From positions 420,427 to 484,426 of the forward strand of contig VSDK01010248.1 of the NCBI GenBank assembly GCA_009767595.1: a stretch of 64,000 nt of DNA, read 5' to 3'. This DNA is from Symbiodinium kawagutii. Its lineage: Eukaryota; Sar; Dinophyceae; Suessiales; Symbiodiniaceae. Below the pieces are notes generated by a model that saw only the letters and a program-made list of their open reading frames with translations, ran no database searches and was not told where the DNA came from. Positions within the stretch are counted from its first letter, which is position 1; each line of letters begins with the position of its first letter. The position numbers and the translations under genes were made by a program. Below, piece by piece: positions 24,156 to 35,590 of this stretch.

Positions 24156-24554
24156 CTCAGCGGCAAGCGGAACGAAAGGTGCCCATCAGGTACTTTCGAG
24201 GTACTCGTGTGCTTCCGCCCGTATCAATGGTGACTTCTTATCGGTTGCATCCACATCTTTTACATGGAACATATATAAGTTACACAACCAAATTGGGTGG
24301 CCGACTCCATCACTGATTTGTTGAAGATCTGGCTGGCTCGATCCTCATTGTTGATGAACATCACCAACATCTGCTACTTAAATTACCATGGACGTTGATA
24401 TTTTTCTAATTTCATTCTCTTGCGTTGCACAAAAGTCCATGATTAAGAGTCGTTTGTTCAAACCCAAATACTGTATCAACCCCAGTGACGGTAGCAATTA
24501 AATCCAACGACACCAGCACATAACCTCTTGAAACTCTGGTCTAAGAAACCGCAC

Positions 24555-24597
24555 GAACCAAGTCATCCACGCGCGCTTGCAGCATGGTGCTGTTTTC
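24555..24597 (-). CDS. Candidate exon, two heptads (43 nt)
   Basis: GCTGCCATCGTTGCAG is an excellent acceptor. The frame reads ENSTMLQARVDDLV plus one base, and the donor is GTTC|GTGCGG. The same donor context (C|GTGCGG or C|GTGCGC) ends the exons at 38925-38964 and 31819-31858, which read similarly. Exit in phase 1 joins to 24129-24155, giving Arg at the junction. This is one of the best exon candidates, about 1.1 kb upstream of the glycosylase gene. Confidence 0.55.
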
Positions 24598-25623
24598 CTG
24601 CAACGATGGCAGCAACACAAGCCAATACTATGTCCCCAAGGACTGACACATTTGGTGTTTCTTCCAGTGGGAGGTGATCAGTAAACATGCATGTGCTGAT
24701 GGGTTTGGCGTCCCCACTGTTATTACAAGGGGCTATTCGGAGTCGATAAAATTACTGGTCTTGAGACAAACACTTTCTGGACCCTTATTCAATACCTCCA
24801 TGGCTGTCGAAGCCTCAGTCTGATGGTAGTCTGGACATTAGTTGTTGGTGCAGCACTCTTGGAGTGTTGGGGGCCCCATGTCCTGGTCGAACCCCGCAGT
24901 TGAGATTGCTAAGTGAATCTGTTGGGCCTACGGCAATATCAACTTCATCAACACTGCTTGTGATTCGATTCTCTGACGGCAGTCTGCATGTAGTATGTAG
25001 ATGAGAATACCAGCATATTTCATTATCCGTTACAATTCAGAATGGTAAGTTCAAACCAACATTTGTTGATGGCCAAGAATGGCTGGCTGGTCAACAACTC
25101 TTGCTGTCCACCATGGCCAACACCATGGCCAACTACATGTACCAACGACTCAAAACCAGGACAGAATCCGGAGTTTAGCCATCAACTATCACGAACCCAA
25201 CATACTTAGAACCTGGTTCATAGTTTCACATAGTTTGCATACTTTATAACTTATAACCTTATAACCATAACCATAGTATGTAAATATAGTATACCATTAC
25301 AATACTATGGTTATAGTTACTGAACAACTATAAGTTATAAATTTCATAGTTACAAGCACAACCATACTTATAAGGTTCCATACTTTCACCATCCAATCCT
25401 GACAATGCAAACCCCAACTTGCACATTGGATCGCGCGCAACGCGACCCCAGATCTCCTGCGATGACGGCCCTGAGTGCGACGTGGGGAGTCTGAAGGCTG
25501 GCCTTATAGAGTAGCCATCATGGATCAGTAACCTGCATGGATCATTATATAGCCGGTTAACCATTCATGATGGTGCATAGTAGGAGGTAATTGCCATCAA
25601 TTATAGGGAATATACCAAGTATA

Positions 25624-25705
25624 TGATGGATCAGTAAATGGATCAGCAAATGGATTAACGGATCAGCAAACATATTATGGATCAGTAAATGGATCAGAAA
25701 ACAGG
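25624..25705. repeat. ATGGATCAGTAA repeat
   Basis: Six diverged copies of GGATCAG(T/C)AAATG left of the large satellite. Confidence 0.8.
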
Positions 25706-25783
25706 TAATTAACACATAAAAAATTACTTTACTTCGAGTGATCCCCACCATGTCATTTCAACACCGCTTGTTGACTCCACTTT

Positions 25784-27187
25784 TGTCTGACATTCTCTCC
25801 GACATTTACAATGACATTTTTTCTGACATTCTCTCCGACATATCTTCTGACATTCTTTCTGACATATCTTCTGACATTCTCTCTGGCATACCTTTTGACA
25901 TTCTTTCTGACATCCTTTCTGGCACATCTTCTGACGTTCTTTCTGACAACTTTCTAGTTGGACATTCTTTCTGGCATATCCTTTGACATTCTCTCTGACA
26001 TCTCTTCTGACATTCTTTCTGACATTTCTTCTGACATTTGTTCCGGCATTCTATCCTGACATATATCTTTTGACATTCTTTCTGACATCTCTTCTGTCAT
26101 TCTTTCTGACATATCTTCTGACATTCTCTCTGACATTCTTTCTGGCATATCTTTTGACATTCTCTCTGACATATCTTCTGACATTCTTTCTGACATGTCT
26201 TCTGACATATCTTCTGACATTCTATCCTGACATTTCTTTTGGCATTCTATTCTATCTGGCATATTTCCTGACATCTCTTCTGACATTCTCTCTGACATGT
26301 CTTCTGACATCTCTTCTGACATTCTTTCTGACATCTCTTCTGACATTCTATCCTGACATTTCTTTTGGCATTCTATTCTATCTGGCATATTTCCTGACAT
26401 CTCTTCTGACATTCTCTCTGACATGTCTTCTGACATCTCTTCTGACATTCTTTCTGACATCTCTTCTGACATTCTATCCTGACATTTCTTTTGGCATTCT
26501 ATTCTATCTGGCATATTTCCTGACATCTCTTCTGACATTCTCTCTGACATGTCTTCTGACATCTCTTCTGACATTCTTTCTGACATCTCTTCTGACATTC
26601 TATCCTGACATTTCTTTTGGCATTCTATTCTATCTGGCATATTTCCTGACATCTCTTCTGACATTCTCTCTGACATGTCTTCTGACATCTCTTCTGACAT
26701 TCTTTCTGACATCTCTTCTGACATTCTATCCTGACATTTCTTTTGGCATTCTATTCTATCTGGCATATTTCCTGACATCTCTTCTGACATTCTCTCTGAC
26801 ATGTCTTCTGACATCTCTTCTGACATTCTTTCTGACATCTCTTCTGACATTCTTTCTGACATCTCTTCTGACATTCTTTCTGACATCTCTTCTGACATTC
26901 TTTCTGACATATCTTCTGACATTCTCTCTGACATTCTTTCTGGCATATCTTTTGACATTCTTTCTGACATGTCTCCTGACATATCTTCTGACATTCTTCC
27001 TGGCATTTCTTCTGACATTCTCTCTGACATTCTTTCTGGCGTCTCTTGTGACATTTGTTCTGACATTCTTTCTGGCATATCTTTTGACATTCTCTCTGAC
27101 ATATCTTCTGACATTCTTTCTGACATGTCTTCTGACATTTCTTCTGACATTCTCTCTGACATTCTTTCTGGCATATCTTTTGACATT
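25784..27187 (-). repeat. 12-bp satellite with 126-bp higher-order unit
   Basis: The basic unit is GACATNTCTTCT-like, 12 bases. From 26221 a 126-base higher-order unit (one 13-mer, one 17-mer and eight 12-mers) repeats exactly in register at 26221, 26347, 26473, 26599 and 26725. Because 12 and 126 are multiples of three, long frames stay open on both strands (minus: repeats of MSER, MSEE and MSED). It is interrupted by the N gap at 27188. It is probably non-coding satellite. Confidence 0.9.
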
Positions 27188-27985
27188 NNNNNNNNNNNNN
27201 NNNNNNNNNNNNNNNNNNNNNNNNNNNNNNNNNNNNNNNNNNNNNNNNNNNNNNNNNNNNNNNNNNNNNNNNNNNNNNNNNNNNNNNNNNNNNNNNNNNN
27301 NNNNNNNNNNNNNNNNNNNNNNNNNNNNNNNNNNNNNNNNNNNNNNNNNNNNNNNNNNNNNNNNNNNNNNNNNNNNNNNNNNNNNNNNNNNNNNNNNNNN
27401 NNNNNNNNNNNNNNNNNNNNNNNNNNNNNNNNNNNNNNNNNNNNNNNNNNNNNNNNNNNNNNNNNNNNNNNNNNNNNNNNNNNNNNNNNNNNNNNNNNNN
27501 NNNNNNNNNNNNNNNNNNNNNNNNNNNNNNNNNNNNNNNNNNNNNNNNNNNNNNNNNNNNNNNNNNNNNNNNNNNNNNNNNNNNNNNNNNNNNNNNNNNN
27601 NNNNNNNNNNNNNNNNNNNNNNNNNNNNNNNNNNNNNNNNNNNNNNNNNNNNNNNNNNNNNNNNNNNNNNNNNNNNNNNNNNNNNNNNNNNNNNNNNNNN
27701 NNNNNNNNNNNNNNNNNNNNNNNNNNNNNNNNNNNNNNNNNNNNNNNNNNNNNNNNNNNNNNNNNNNNNNNNNNNNNNNNNNNNNNNNNNNNNNNNNNNN
27801 NNNNNNNNNNNNNNNNNNNNNNNNNNNNNNNNNNNNNNNNNNNNNNNNNNNNNNNNNNNNNNNNNNNNNNNNNNNNNNNNNNNNNNNNNNNNNNNNNNNN
27901 NNNNNNNNNNNNNNNNNNNNNNNNNNNNNNNNNNNNNNNNNNNNNNNNNNNNNNNNNNNNNNNNNNNNNNNNNNNNNNNNNNNNN
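27188..27985. other. Assembly gap (798 N)
   Basis: Run of N between the 12-bp satellite and the 40-bp tandem repeat. True length is unknown, and both arrays may extend into it. Confidence 0.99.
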
Positions 27986-28136
27986 TAGGCGTGGACGGTC
28001 GTGGTTGAGGTCCGGCAGCGACCACTAGGCGTGGATGCCCGTGGTTGAGGTCCGGCAGCGACCACTAGTCGTGCATGGTCGTGGTTGAGGTCCGGCAGCG
28101 ACCACTAGTCGTGCATGGTCGTGGTTGAGGTCCGGC
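27986..28136. repeat. 40-bp tandem repeat
   Basis: About 3.8 copies with GTGGTTGAGGTCCGGC recurring at 28001, 28041, 28081 and 28121. The array is truncated on the left by the N gap. Confidence 0.9.
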
Positions 28137-28190
28137 GAGGAGAAGGAGAAGAAGGAGAAGAAGGAGGAGGAGGAGGAGGCGGAGACAGCT
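28120..28190 (-). CDS. Possible proline/serine-rich exon start
   Basis: After TTTTATCAG the minus strand can be read as LSPPPPPPPSSPSSPSPRR, open into the adjacent 40-bp repeat. Pro-rich exons occur elsewhere in the coiled-coil model, and the entry phase fits 29550-29588. However the DNA is a CCT/TCT tract and may be an intronic pyrimidine run. The 3' end is not determined. Confidence 0.2.
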
Positions 28191-28371
28191 CTGATAAAAT
28201 CTAACAACCCTCACCTGACAGGGGGAACTAAGTTGAACCAAGTGCTGTACAGCCTGCCGAAAGCCAATCCATTGACCGCAGCTCGGCGTGTTTGGAGGGA
28301 AGCCTATGAGGAAGTCCCACCAAGGTACTGGACTCTCCAGAAATTCTGTGCCCAAAAAAAACCCAAGCCTC

Positions 28372-28469
28372 GGTGGTTTCTGAAACTTGGGACCGCCCCG
28401 AAAGGATTGGATTATTGCTATAATTGATCAATATTGGATGTTTAGGTCCCTGATTTTGAGAAACACCTA
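28372..28469. mobile_element. Fold-back repeat family 1
   Basis: Left end GGTGGTTTCTGAAACTTGGG, right end GGTCCCTGATTTTGAGAAAC. Confidence 0.65.
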
Positions 28470-28881
28470 GATTTAATGTGCAGCAAGGTAGAAACATGAT
28501 GTAAAAATGAACATGTTGATGTTCTTTTTGCTGCAAGTGACTGCTGTGCGTCAGTGCCAAATGATACAAGCCACATATTTCTTGTAGGCCAATTCCAGCC
28601 AATGTCCTCCACAATCAGGTTAGTTGCGATCATTCAACCGCCATTGAAGTTGAGCTACTTACATTCAGTTACTAACCACTACCAAAGATCACTGCCACCC
28701 TTTCCATGAGGGAAATGCAAATCTGCTGCGTCAACGCCGTTGGGTCAGTTGATCATGCGCCTAAAGAACGCCATGAGTTCTCAACATGCCTTAACCACTC
28801 ATCTCATATGATCAACCGACTATTAACAACCATCAATGACCACTATTAACAGTATTGACTAGTTATCAGTTTTGAATCACA

Positions 28882-28985
28882 TGGTGGTTTCTTCAAATAC
28901 GGGTACCCCCAAATCATCCTTCATATGAATCATTTATGAGCAACCAACCACAACAACTTGGGGTCCCCAGTCACTGGCTAGGTCA
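28882..28985. mobile_element. Fold-back repeat family 1, diverged right end
   Basis: Left end TGGTGGTTTCTTCAAATACG with GGGTACCCCCAAATCATCC; the right end is a variant (GGGGTCCCCAGTCACTGGCT). Confidence 0.6.
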
Positions 28986-29152
28986 AACCCCCAATATCAT
29001 CAGCTTACCACTCACCAGCAAATAGCCATTGTTCCCAAGCATCAAACCATTAGAACACATTAATTACAACCCATATGGCAGTATAAGCCAATATTGATGG
29101 TTAGTATAACCATCATACAATGTAGCATGCTTAACACATCTAATAACCATCA

Positions 29153-29274
29153 TATGGCAGTGGGTCAAAACCCTGTACCACTGGTTCCCCTGTCATTAAT
29201 CATCATTTTCCCTGTGGTTCTTGGTTATTATCCCCATGAAATTGGTTGACTAAAGCCTTGACCCAGCTCGCCAT
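29153..29274. mobile_element. Fold-back repeat family 3
   Basis: Ends TATGGCAGTGGGTCAAAACC and CTTGACCCAGCTCGCCAT. Confidence 0.75.
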
Positions 29275-29349
29275 TTACAGCTGGTATATAAGCACCTGGA
29301 CATAACCATATTAGAGGTTAAAATTGACCTGTACCCACATTAGTTGTAT

Positions 29350-29522
29350 AGTGGTTTCTCAAGCCATAGGGGTACCCCCAAATCATCCATTACTAGTCAT
29401 TTGTGATAGTAAACCAGCCATATTAGTTGGTATAAATCCCCTATAATTGCTAGTTATCATCCCCTATTATTAACCATTAACTAGCTATTATTGTGGGGTC
29501 CCCCATGGCTTGAGAAACCACG
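29350..29522. mobile_element. Fold-back repeat family 1 with an insertion
   Basis: Perfectly matched ends (GTGGTTTCTCAAGCCATAGG against CCATGGCTTGAGAAACCAC) enclose about 70 extra bases similar to the inner part of family 3, a nested insertion or hybrid. Confidence 0.7.
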
Positions 29523-29549
29523 AAAATCAGCAGCTGCAGCTGGACCGGC

Positions 29550-29588
29550 CTGGCACCGGTGGCGGACTGGAGGAACGCGCACGGTCGC
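29550..29588 (-). CDS. Candidate micro-exon, Ser/Pro-rich
   Basis: GGTGGTTCCCAG is the acceptor and CCAG|GCCGG the donor (GC type). The 39 bases read DRARSSSPPPVP with two leading and one trailing base. Entry fits the phase-1 exit of 31819-31858. It lies next to a fold-back repeat (29350-29522). Confidence 0.3.
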
Positions 29589-30740
29589 CTGGGAACCACC
29601 ATGGGCGCATGGCCCGCGTTTCAGCTGTAGGTTGGACGCACGGAAGAGCCATTGGCTAAGCATGGTGAATCATGTGGTTAAGTGATGGAAATTCAGTTGT
29701 TATTAAGCATCTAACTAGTACGTTGATAACATGGTGTACTAACAAAGGTCATTGGTGAACACTATGGTTAAGTAGGGCAGGAAAGTTTTTCAGCATGATA
29801 AAGCTGTAAAGCTGGTAGGACACAAATATGGTTGACTAGTAAAGGTTACCATAGTGAATCATATGGTTAAGTCGATAGATGGACAAAAAATATCAACAGT
29901 ATTTACTTAATCTAGTAGGTTAACCATGTAACAAAGGTTGTCAGCAATATAGTTGATGCTAGATCCAGAGCCACTTTTGGCTGGTTTATGGTGGTAACAA
30001 CCAAAAACCACCAATAACAATAGCAACAATAACGATAGTTAATAGTCGATCCAGTTGTCTATATTTCCCCTATACTCTTGAGTGTGAATCACACGTTGGT
30101 GAGCTGGCCAAACTTAGATTTGTTTGTTAATGGATCTCTTACTACAATAATCAATATGATAACCAACAACAACAAGCGACGAGAATCAGCAATATCAAAA
30201 ACAAGAGACATGCATACCATTCCTGTCACCAATCTTTAGTTGTTGAACAATTAGGTGGTATATGATATATGTCGGCGTAATTGTTGCGCGGAATGAACGC
30301 TGTCCCGAAGGTGATATCTTATACCTCAACAAAACGATAATATCTTAAATTACCTCATGGATGTAAACCAAACAGGGATGCTTGCAACTAAACTCAGTTC
30401 GTATATGATTCACCCAAGACCTGTGAATAGGATAGCTTTCTGCTAAAATAGATATACTTAGATGATGTCAAACATCTTTGTGCAAACGAACAATAACTGC
30501 GGCCCCGACTAGTATTGATGCACCTCAAATCTTATATGTGATGTTAAACAAACACAGCTCAACTGACCTAAGACCAACTGGTGACTCAACACATGTTTAG
30601 CAACAATATCATGGTTTATTCCATGGGACTAAAGATGTGGTGGGTTGTTTCTTGGCTTGGTGCCATGTGCCCAGATGCTGGTTTGATTTATGATGGGTTT
30701 GCGGATATAGAATATAACAAGACATGTATACATATCATAA

Positions 30741-30795
<55 letters not shown>

Positions 30796-30817
30796 GTCGT
30801 CCTCGTCGTCGTCCTCG

Positions 30818-30886
<69 letters not shown>

Positions 30887-30892
30887 TCATCG

Positions 30893-30932
<40 letters not shown>

Positions 30933-30967
30933 GATGATCATCATCGTCGTCGTTGTCGTCGTCATCG

Positions 30968-31033
<66 letters not shown>

Positions 31034-31050
31034 ATGTCACCATCATCATA
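30741..31050. repeat. Composite trinucleotide tract (GTC, CTCGTC, CAT)
   Basis: About 300 bases made almost only of GTC, then CTC-GTC, then CAT units, so poly-Asp, poly-Ser or poly-Val frames arise. The three blocks differ by single-base steps, suggesting successive expansions. Confidence 0.95.
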
Positions 31051-31818
31051 ACTATAATTATATATGTTTTTACAACCAGATACGGATGAGTAGATATATG
31101 TAGATGTGCGCATGAGTAAACACAATTATATAAGCAAAAGTTCAACACATTCAGGGGCAATACTTGACTACACTTCATTGGTCATAAACATGGGTTTGAA
31201 ACACATCAAACAAATACTGACATACACTCCCACAAGTGCTACACCAGATCCAGACCATGCGAGTCCAGATTTTGCAGTCGCCATCATCAGAAACAAAAGC
31301 ACCAAACCTATGCCTAGACAGATTCCTTGTCATTCTCTCTATTCATCTCTCTATCTCTCCTCTCGCTGGAGTTTCCCCTGTTCGATGCAGAATGTGCATC
31401 TTTTCGTGGGGTGCCACTCAGTAGCACAAGACCTTTGGAACCAAAAACATGCCTCGCAAAGCCGCTCAAACTGCCGTGGCCATGGCTTGTTCATGGGGCG
31501 GGACGGTGCCACAAAAAACACCAAGCAACTGTTGGTTCTCGGATGATGCTTCCATATCTTCACATCTAAATTTGATGCATCTTGATATCTGGAACGGTTT
31601 GTAACACTGAGTGCTGGTGGAAGAATGCCGGAACGTGCTAATCCACTTGACGACCAGGATAAACCATTGCCAACCACCATCAACCATTAACCATCAAATT
31701 TCCTTGATTAACCATTATCAATCATTAATAAATCCTGCGCCAACATTATCCAACCAACAAAAAAAGCAGCGTGTAGAACCACCAGTTCCGCGCACTTGCG
31801 AGCTCCAGTTACGCGCAC

Positions 31819-31858
31819 GCAATTTGTTGAGTTCCTTCTCCAGGGCGATGTTCCTCTC
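31819..31858 (-). CDS. Candidate exon, coiled coil (40 nt)
   Basis: The acceptor TGCCCCATCAG precedes ERNIALEKELNKL plus one base, a textbook heptad-like sequence. The donor is TTGC|GTGCGC. Length (40 nt) and phases (0 in, 1 out) equal those of 38925-38964. This is among the strongest exon candidates in the window. Confidence 0.55.
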
Positions 31859-32227
31859 CTGATGGGGCATTAGGTGGAAGGAAAGGTGCAAATGAATTGA
31901 AATATAGATAAGTGTATAGATAATGAAATAAATAAACAAATGACACAACTTTATGTAAACATATATTCACATGTATGTATAGATGTGCAGGCATGAAAGA
32001 GGTATATGTGTAAATACGTGTAAATAGATCTACCGATCTATTTATGTGCCATGTGCAAACAATATCAATCAGTATAAGCATGGATCAAGACAAATTTGAT
32101 CCGTATATGTGTATAAATGCATGTGATTATAAAATCATCACTTAGAGGACATCTAGAAATTGATGTGCTGTTGGACGGGTTGCGGATATAGGAAAGGGAC
32201 CACTCGGTGCCAAGACCAACCCACAGC

Positions 32228-32254
32228 GCGCAGCAGAGCCTGTAGGCGTTGCAT
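32228..32254 (-). CDS. Candidate micro-exon MQRLQALLR
   Basis: ACATCACTTTCAG is a good acceptor. The frame reads MQRLQALLR with a GC donor (CGC|GCTGTG) keeping phase 0; a shorter version ending at CTACAG|GC is also possible. Amphipathic reading and phase fit the neighbours at 33230-33264 and 31819-31858. Confidence 0.3.
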
Positions 32255-32689
32255 CTGAAAGTGATGTTCCAGTGGCACATTGGAAGCACCTCAGGCGGGT
32301 ACATGGTCCCAAGTTCTGGCCATCCGAATGGATTGATGATCCCTGGGCCGTAGCAACCGATGGCTATGGCGACAAACATCCATTACCTCTGGACTGTCAC
32401 GCTGGTCACATACGTTGCCAATGTAGCAGGAGGCTACACCTCCTTGGTTCTTGACAATATCCACGCTAGAGAGATATGGGACAGCCAAAAATATATCATG
32501 AGGGGGATCCTATTCAATCAATGTGCCGTCTAAACACCAAAGCATGCACTGAAAATCACAGGTCTGTTTCTTTTCCACTCTGGTTTCTCACGTGCTCGAT
32601 CTGCTTTCTGGGTTTAAAAACGATGACTGTTTATACATGTCCGCATACAGTCAGCAAAAATAGGAATACATGTGTATGACATGCATGCA

Positions 32690-32935
32690 TCCATACATCC
32701 ATCCATACCATACCATACCATACCTGACATTCCATTATATACATTACATTACATCAAATCACATCACATCACATTACATTACAGGACATTACTGTCCATT
32801 ACTGTACATTACATTACATTACATGACATTACATTGCATTACTGTACAGTACACTGCATTCTATTCATTACATTACTGTACATTGCATTACATCACATTA
32901 CATTTCATTACATACCAAACATACATACGTACATT
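32690..32935. repeat. ACATT-rich cryptically simple repeat
   Basis: Variants of CATTACATTA and CATCACATTA follow one another for about 240 bases, beginning with CCATA repeats. Confidence 0.9.
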
Positions 32936-33229
32936 AGTACATTGGCACATGGGTGTTGATCAAAACTGCTTGATCTGGGCATTCTTCGCCAGAAATAAAT
33001 CTTCCGCGCAACTTTTGCGAGCCGTGGATTCATGACACGAAGGGTCATCAAGTACATAACTCCTTGCAAGGACCTTGCGCGACTCCCACATAGATACATA
33101 GATACATTGGCACACAAAAACGTACATCCATGCTTAGGTGAAAATGGAGTAGTGTTGCATTCTCAGGATGGAACGCCTCAGACTACTCAACCCACGGTCT
33201 CCTAACGCCCGCACAGCATGTCGCCATAC

Positions 33230-33264
33230 CCAGGATTCCGAGCGTTGCAATTCGGCATTCTCAC
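33230..33264 (-). CDS. Candidate micro-exon ENAELQRSESW
   Basis: AACGCCAAG|GT opens 35 bases reading ENAELQRSESW after two leading bases, with donor TGG|GTATGG. The reading resembles AELQRSQ at 61.1 kb. The acceptor has a weak pyrimidine tract, and the site AAG|GTGAGA could alternatively be a donor, so confidence is limited. Confidence 0.3.
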
Positions 33265-34143
33265 CTTGGCGTTCTCATTACGAAGGGGAAACTGCAGTTT
33301 GGCAAAGGGTAGCAACCATTTTGCACAGGAATGCTCACAAATGTTCAGTCATGACAGGTCAATGATGTAAATGATGGTCAATGAGCACAGATCAATTGAT
33401 CAATAGTGGTTGATTGTGGTAACACAAGTAGTGCTTATTACATGGGTAAAGCTGTGCTAGATTCTACAGGGACGAGATTATCAAGAGTAATCACTATCCC
33501 AGAATCTCCTGGTATAACCTATGTCTGACCCCCACTCTACTTGCTGGCGGCTGAGCCGGCGAGCTCATGTGGACCTGGGTTGCACCATCCTGGGACACAT
33601 GATCACCCCCTTCACTGGTCATGACATGCCAGGGGATTTCACCAGCAGGTTCGGCCATCAACAACTGCTTGCCCACAGCATTTGTTGTCTCTGGAGGTCG
33701 ATTTGTCGAAGACACTGCGATGGTCGGTCTGAGGAAAAATGTGCAAACAAATACAGTATTCTTTTCAGGATGGGCCACCACCAACCTTAACCGACAAATA
33801 AAGGGGTAGGTGAACATCCCAACAGCATCATACGAAACAATTTGGTGATCAACTACCTCTACATGATGCTAAATGCTAAAAAAAACCTTCCATAAACATG
33901 AAACCGTGTGTTTCATGATTACACAATACTAGATATTGCAAACCATTTCATGACAACAACAAACAATGGTTTCAGAAAATGTAATTACTGTTACTAGATC
34001 ATGCTTCAAATGAACATTCTTCTGCTTTCAGAACAAGCATCACCAAGGCACCCGTGGCGATCGCGTCCAGATCTGAACCGATCCACCCGTGGCAAACGCC
34101 AAACATCAGACATCCCCAAGCCACGCACCCCTGAGGAAGCAAC

Positions 34144-34165
34144 GCTGGAGGCTGTTGATCTTCTC
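34144..34165 (-). CDS. Candidate micro-exon, one heptad
   Basis: TTCATCTCGCCAG|GAG is a good acceptor. The frame reads EKINSLQ plus one base, with donor CAGC|GTTGCT. A longer version ending at AGGG|GTGCGT is equally possible. It parallels 17097-17118 in length and phases. Confidence 0.4.
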
Positions 34166-34240
34166 CTGGCGAGATGAACTGTGTGCTCGTAGATCGAGCT
34201 ACTTCGGGTACCAGTGGGGTTGGATCTGTCTAGATAACCC

Positions 34241-34330
34241 TTTGGTGGTTGAACCACCCCCTATATGCTTGTCAACCAACCATTTGTTGTAATCACTAGG
34301 GGAAACAAAAGTTTGAAACCGAAAACCAGA
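34241..34330. mobile_element. Fold-back repeat family 2
   Basis: Left end TTTGGTGGTTGAACCACCCC, interior TATGCTTGTCAACCAACC, right end TTGAAACCGAAAACCAG. Confidence 0.75.
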
Positions 34331-34856
34331 TAATCATGCAGGCATGTGCGTCCTACATGGCATAAATGATAGGATATGTATGGAACCGTATGATTACGAA
34401 TGTGTGTTTACTCTGGTCATGTGTCTGTACATGTCTAAACAATGTCCTGGTCGGCGGTTATATAGAATAAATACGTATGTAATGTATATATAATTGATAA
34501 TTATATCCAATGTATACATATATGAATATAGTAAATATAAATATATATATATATCACATATTATGCATATTTACACGTATATAAACATATACATTTATAG
34601 TGCTTTTAGTAGATATGTCTGCATGCAGTATATCATACAACACCACATGTATATATATATATATAAGTAAAATGTATTGTGTGATTAAATATGCTATTTA
34701 GGCCTATGTAGGCATTGATTTGGTTTTGCATGCCAAATAATCTAAATCAACAAACCAACGGACTAAACAACACATTGGGTTGCACGCGCTTCAGCTTCCC
34801 TCCTGCATCATCAGGTGCTGCTGCTCGGCGGCTTGTCCTTGGCTCGACAAATGCCA

Positions 34857-35390
34857 TCAGAGTTTGCAAAAAAAGAATCTCCGATGGTCTCGGGGAAATA
34901 TAGGATACATCAGCCTGTGCCAAGGTACATATTCTTCAAATCCCCAAGTATATTGGTTCCAAGAATGCTTGCACACTGTGCAAGTAGGAGCAGTTCCATA
35001 TTTTAATGACCATGCAGGATGCAAGTTACAAGGCTTTGCAGCGTTCTGATCGATCACAACAAGACCGAGCAGGGTTGCACCCACTCCCTCTGCATCATGG
35101 CTGTGGGCCCGCTGTCCTTCATCCCCGCAAAGTCTTCGAATGCTGATTGGTTTTGGGGATTTGCAGTCAAATGAATTCTCCCAAAAACATCCATCTCTCC
35201 CTCCATCTTTGTAGCATCCTCTTCGTTTTGGGCACCATGTCACCAACCAAAACACCATGCAGCAACCTGAAACTGTTGACAGGCTCCCCGCTCTACAACT
35301 GCCCCAGGTGACCGGTGATTTCCACAGCCAGCTGATGTCCACCCGTTGTCCGTGTGGAGGACACCGGGCACCCGCACGTTGAAAATGCAA
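34857..35390 (-). other. Open minus-strand segment of unclear status
   Basis: One minus frame is open for 177 codons without an ATG, and a second frame in the same stretch contains a protein-like run (for example KMEGEMDVFGRIHLTANPQ). Open sequence in two frames suggests a decayed coding segment, possibly mobile-element derived. Nothing was recognised. Confidence 0.2.
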
Positions 35391-35462
35391 CTCTTCACCT
35401 GGAAAACACGGCAGAGACCAAGGCAGTGATGGGTCCGGAAGTTGGTGGATTGGTGGGTTGAT

Positions 35463-35590
35463 GTGGCTGTGGGTCAGTTCACCCGGCTAGTCCCCCTGGT
35501 TCCCCTATTTATCATTAACCAGGCTGTTTTCCCTATGATTTGGTTACTAAAAGCCATTATTGGTTGGTCAACTGCTTGACCCATAGCCAT
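35463..35590. mobile_element. Fold-back repeat family 3
   Basis: Ends GTGGCTGTGGGTCAGTTCAC and GCTTGACCCATAGCCAT. Confidence 0.75.

Noticed and set aside
25954-28065. 703-codon Met-rich open frame and its opposite-strand partners
   Set aside because: Produced by a 12-base satellite whose unit is a multiple of three, and it runs through 798 N. No domain, start context or splice signal supports a protein.
30581-31178. Poly-Asp, poly-Ser and poly-Val frames
   Set aside because: Direct consequence of trinucleotide microsatellites.
31453-31470. 18-base micro-exon FERLCE on the minus strand
   Set aside because: Splice-like borders exist, but six codons are too little to separate from chance.
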